Made by a program: the position numbers and the translations under genes
The notes under the pieces: generated by a model
Databases searched by the model: none
Seen by the model: the letters and a program-made list of their open reading frames with translations, nothing else
Told to the model about the DNA's origin: nothing
In this document: one piece after another, positions 59,588 through 64,000 of the stretch
Position numbering within the stretch: the first letter of the stretch is position 1
Layout: each line of letters opens with the position of its first letter
Origin: Pratylenchus scribneri
Lineage: Eukaryota; Nematoda; Chromadorea; Rhabditida; Pratylenchidae
Assembly (NCBI GenBank): GCA_030063045.1
Contig: JAQSEB010000150.1
Span: forward strand, 372,001-436,000
Direction of reading: 5' to 3'
DNA: 64,000 nt

Positions 59588-62500
59588 TTCATCAAACTCT
59601 TCAAAATTTTATTTTTTTTTAATTTAAACATGCTTTATAATATGTTTTTATTTAAAAATGCAGAATAATTCTTTGGCATTAATAAAAAAAATAGTGAAAT
59701 AGGCGAAATTTAATTAAAGTATAACTTAATTAAATATAGATGATGTCTATATATAGATAAAACTAATTAGAAATTTTTTATTAACAAATTTTTTTAAATT
59801 TTTTTTGAAATTTTCATAAATATAATAAAATTTGTGCAAAATTTGATCTAGAAAAAATTTTATCTGGAAATAAAATTTTGTATTTTATAATTCTAAGAAC
59901 TTTTTAAAGTTTCATTTAAGCTCTCTTAATTATAATAATATTGATTATTTTCATTTTATTTATATTATTTTAAAATTTTTAGAATTTTATTTATTATTAA
60001 ATAAATATTTTTCTTTTTTTCTCTAGGATCATTTCCTTTTTAATTATGAATTCAAATAAAATATTAATTTCTCAAATAATTATATTAGATTTACTACATT
60101 TTGTAAAGTGACAATTTCTTTAAATTTTTTTAATTTGATATTTTTGATACGAAACAATTTCATTATGTCAAAGGAATATATATCGATGGCATAATCTTGC
60201 TTTACTATTATATACATATATTTCATCAGGTTATAAAGATTTATATTAATTTGGTTTAAATGATTATGCAAAATTTTTTATGGAAAAAAATTATTTAGAT
60301 AAGAATTCTTACACAACTTTTTTTACAATTCATGTTTGCATTACTCGAATATTTCCTATGTTTTATTATAAAATTTTCTATAATATTTTTTAATTTTCAT
60401 TCCTTTTTTTTAAAATTCTCTTCAATTTCATTATAATAATAATATAAAATTTTTCATATCCTTTATAAATATTTTTATTTTATGAATAATATTGACACAT
60501 ATTTTTTTAAAGAAAAATATTCTTTTAGCAAGAAGACCATCTCATGTTAATTATTTATATTCATTTAAAAATATTATAAAATATTAGTCAGTTATTACAA
60601 ATAAAAATTTTATATCTAATTCAATTATTAATTATATTATTTAAATAATTATTTCGTCTAATTATTATATTGTTTTTGAATTATTTACAAATGGACAATT
60701 ATAGCAAATTTTTATCATTTTCTACAAACTAATTAATAATTATTATAACCATATTCAAAAAAATATTTAGATGGTCAGGTACTTGCTAACATCTCTAAAA
60801 AATGTGAAAAATGAATATTTGAAATAGAAAATCTTTATTTTTCTTAGTTTTATTTATCGACTCTTGTCATATATTGAAGATTTTTATCGATTTGGACACG
60901 ATATTGCCTTTAAAAATATTAAATTTTTTTTTATTTTTTATCTGCATTAAAATTATTTTACATTTAATTTTTAAATGTCAAAAGTATTTGTTATTCTTAA
61001 ATTTTTTTATTAGATTTTTTAATTCAATTTATATACAAAAATTAAATTTAATAAGAAATTAGTCTTTTATTTTTAAGTATTTTAATTTATCAAATTATTT
61101 CAAAAAACATATTTTAAGATAATTTAAATTTTACTTATATATTTTTTATCATATTTAAAAAATAAATTTTCATTATATTGATTTTAAGTCACTATCAAAT
61201 TTATATTCTGTGATTTATTTCTAGCAGTTGCCATCGAATTAATCCATTATATTAGATTTAAATTGCGAAGGAATCCAAGTTGATTCATTTTTTTATATTT
61301 TAAGGCAAAAAGGCAAAATTATATCCCTGTTTTCTAAGAGTATGTGTGAATATTTTAATTAATAAACATTTGATTTAAAAATTTATTCAATTATTAAATG
61401 CTTTTATTATTGACTCAAATATAAAACTGTAAGTCACTTTAATTTATAATTTATATATCTAAAACACAATTTTTATAAGATGCAATTTGAGTATATAATT
61501 TCACCGATCTCAAGGATTCATCAGAATTGTGATTATATTATATTATATATTAGAACTTAAATATATTTTATCATTCTTCTTTGTTAATCTTTGATCATAT
61601 AATACAGTATAATCCATTTTCATTTGGAAAAATTATTTTTTTCTATTTTTGATCTTAGAAAAAAGATTTAAATATGAAAAATTGTATATTTGGAATACAC
61701 ATTTTAATGAGTTTGACACAATTTAATTAAACTTGCTAAATTTATTGCAAAAAATTTATAATTTATTTTGTTTTTTGATCCAAAAAACTTTTATACATTT
61801 GAAATTCTTCATTATTCCTGATGAATTTCATTATCCAAAATTGGATATTTATCTCGACTCACCGAATATATCTTTTTAAACATGTGAAAATGGATATTTA
61901 AATTTCTTTTAAAATTTTTATATGCCTTTACCATTTTTTAATAATTCTTTATTTTCAAAAGAATTATAAATTTAAATTCGAAAAATTTGTAATTTATATA
62001 TTTTTATTAATTTAATATTACTTATATAACCATCACAATTTCGCTATCTTACAAATTTTTACAAGTAAAAGAATCGCTTCAAAATCAAAAGTAAGTCTTT
62101 TGGTGAAAATTCATAGTTATAAATTAAAAAAAGAAGATTAATTTTATTTTGTATCTAAAATATTTATAGGCTATTTCATATTTTCTATGTGAAGAAAATT
62201 ATTAAATTACATTTTTAATTATATAAAAATTAAATTTGATTTTATATAAAATTTATAATTTCAGAATAAAATCATGTATTAAATAAAATTCATTTATTTT
62301 ATATAGCAACATTTGTATAAAAAATAATTGCAATATTTTCTCTTTATTTGTTTGTTTATATTTTAATTAATTTAATAGCTTCCAAATTTTCAAGATTTTC
62401 AAAAATTACGACTCAATTTCCCAGTATGTATTCTTCTCTTTTTTCTTTAAATGAAAGAATTCGAATTTCAAATCCATCAGTAATAATAAATTTTCCTATT

Positions 62501-62900
62501 ATAAAATTAAATTTAAATTTATAATCTTTCAATTTTTCTGCTTATTTTGATTTTTTTAAATTCATTTTTTTTAAATCTCTTAAATCAAATTTTTTTTCAT
62601 AAAGAATATTTTTTAATATTAATTCATTTCAAATTTATTTTATTCAAATTGAATTTTGAACATTGATATTTATTTCAATTAAATATAAATTTTTTTTACA
62701 TTTTTTTTCTAAAATAATTTATTTATATCTCCTTCTTCAAATCTCTGTGGCCTTCTCTTAGTATAGGGATTATTATTTTTAATAATTAAAATTTTTTAAT
62801 GTAATTATTTAATTAATAAATTTTTTTTAATTCTAATAATTGCCTTTTTAAATTTATGGAAGAGCCAATGTAAAAGTACATATTTGCCTATGGATGTGCT
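59588..62900. other. AT-rich stretch, nothing firm
   Basis: Mostly low-complexity. Two 62-63 codon frames (60080-60271 minus, 60874-61062 plus) are AT-only and look like chance. Weak islands at 61225-61330 and 62735-62770 have no sustained frame. Confidence 0.45.
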
Positions 62901-62945
62901 ATGAAAAAATCTTTCATTCGCCCAGTATTTTTTTTGTTCATGCTG
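62901..62945 (+). CDS. candidate initial exon, signal-peptide-like
   Basis: ATG opens MKKSFIRPVFFLFML and meets a GTAAAA donor. A basic start followed by a hydrophobic core resembles the first exon of a secreted protein. A GC-richer patch downstream (62955-63000) has an AG and short open frames that could be the next exon. Confidence 0.4.
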
Positions 62946-63679
62946 GTAAAATAAGTTGCCAGCTGGCTAGCTTTGCTATGCCTCTTGTTACAGTTTCTTC
63001 GAAATAAATTTAATTCAATTATTTTTTGACAATTTTAAAAATATCATAAAAAATATAAATTTTTATGTTTGTTTTGAATATTTTTTTTATGATAAACATT
63101 GTGTTTTCCATTTAGGAACACCTATGACAAATATTTTTTAATTTTCAAATTATTTCCATTTTCTTATGATTATGGAATTACTAGAAAATTTAACATTGAG
63201 AATAGATTATTATATCTTTGGTTTAGAAAGTATTTTTCTAAATAAATTTTTAATTTTGAATAAATATTTTGAAAAAATTGGGGAATTTTTCTAAATGTAA
63301 GTAATACATTATTCACTATTTATAGTTTAACAACTATTTTGGACGATTATTTTTTTACAATTATAATAAATTAAATTATTACTATTGAAGATTTTTTCAA
63401 TATAAATTATTTTAATTTCCCAATTAAGACTTTTATCTTCGCATATATAAATTTTTTAAATTTTATTTTTATTCAAATAATTTAATCATTTTATTTTTAT
63501 TTAAATTATATTTTTATACTCAATTTTTGGTTCTTTTTTCCTTCACTTTCTGAATATCAAATGGTATATGAGAATTTGATGGATGATAAATAATTTGTGA
63601 CTACAATATTCAACTTTAAAAGTATTTTTTTTTTCATAAAAAATCCTTTCATCCATCAGTGCCGCTAAATCTTCCCACA
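62946..63679. other. AT-rich stretch
   Basis: Apart from the patch at 62955-63000 nothing is supported. Confidence 0.4.
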
Positions 63680-63739
63680 TCATTGTCCTTTTTTGATCCG
63701 ATATTCCTTCATTGCGCGATCGAACTCAATCAATGACAT
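63620..63739 (-). pseudogene. coding-like piece with apparent 1-nt frameshift
   Basis: A minus ATG (63739-63737) opens MSLIEFDRAMKEYRIKKGQ and stops at TGA (63682-63680). The next minus frame, entered at the A-run 63694-63689, reads MMWEDLAALMDERIFYEKK and continues. Both halves are charged and helical, as if one extra or missing A in a run of six split one exon. The plus strand is open here too (SFHPSVPLNLPTSLSFFD) but looks like a shadow. Family unknown. Confidence 0.4.
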
Positions 63740-63988
63740 ATTTGCATATTATAATTATCGTAATTTGAATTAATAATTTCATTTGGATATTTATCGCTAG
63801 ATTTCTATTTTTACTGCACAGCAGGATTTAAAGGCATTTCCATAAAATCTCCATCCATGTTTATGCACAAAATATTTTTCATTTTCAAATTCAATTTTTG
63901 CTCATTATTTTTAAAATTAAATTTTTATTAGTCAATTTAAAATATTATTAATTTTAAACTTTGAAATTGGGACAATAAAAACATGCCA

Positions 63989-64000
63989 AATATTTTCAGC
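63989..64000 (+). promoter_or_regulatory. possible splice acceptor at the window edge
   Basis: aatattttcag ends at 63999, leaving one base before the window stops; an exon could start at 64000. Confidence 0.3.

Noticed and set aside
1..64000. tRNA, rRNA, CRISPR, bacterial operons, origins
   Set aside because: I looked for B-box-like GGTTCGAAT words, conserved rRNA segments, regularly spaced repeats and ribosome-binding sites and saw none.

Overview
The window looks like nuclear DNA from a very AT-rich eukaryote. By eye it is about four-fifths A+T (not measured). No ribosome-binding sites, operons, tRNA, rRNA or CRISPR array were seen. The one gene that can be fully reconstructed has nine introns of 41 to 47 nt with GT..AG ends and T-rich acceptors, a style common in nematodes and some other small-genome invertebrates. 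I suggest a nematode-like or other invertebrate genome but cannot name a species.

The best-supported object is a hAT-superfamily DNA transposon at 43955-46851. It has an identical 8-bp target duplication, short imperfect terminal inverted repeats, two direct arrays of a CTCGAAA-type motif near its ends, and a ten-exon transposase gene. The gene is intact except for one in-frame TAA. Other mobile-element traces are an ISXO2/Merlin-like transposase fragment (1500-1643, minus), a CCHC zinc-knuckle-like frame (35022-35121, plus) and a possible decayed element at 39345-39760.

The rest is T-rich or A-rich low-complexity sequence dotted with short islands (about 40-180 bp) of more balanced composition, roughly one per 0.5-1 kb. 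Many islands read as exon-sized open frames bounded by AG and GT and rich in charged residues; these are probably exons of dispersed, intron-rich genes. Two places give a consistent exon-intron-exon model: 28362-28589 (minus, 50-nt intron, GTAAGT donor) and 51755-51994 (plus, phase-matched C2HC zinc-finger-like exon). Clusters of probable minus-strand exons lie at 41.7-43.3 kb and 56.5-57.9 kb; plausible plus-strand exons include 14.0, 26.3, 50.0-50.4, 51.8-52.0 and 58.8 kb.

Short islands are often open on both strands, so strand and function are uncertain for most of them; confidences reflect that. I saw no convincing new multi-gene system. The more unusual items are the hAT end architecture, the exon archipelago itself, a 39-bp tandem duplication across a stop codon, an apparent homopolymer frameshift near 63.69 kb, and a hairpin overlapping a gene end at 53.1 kb.
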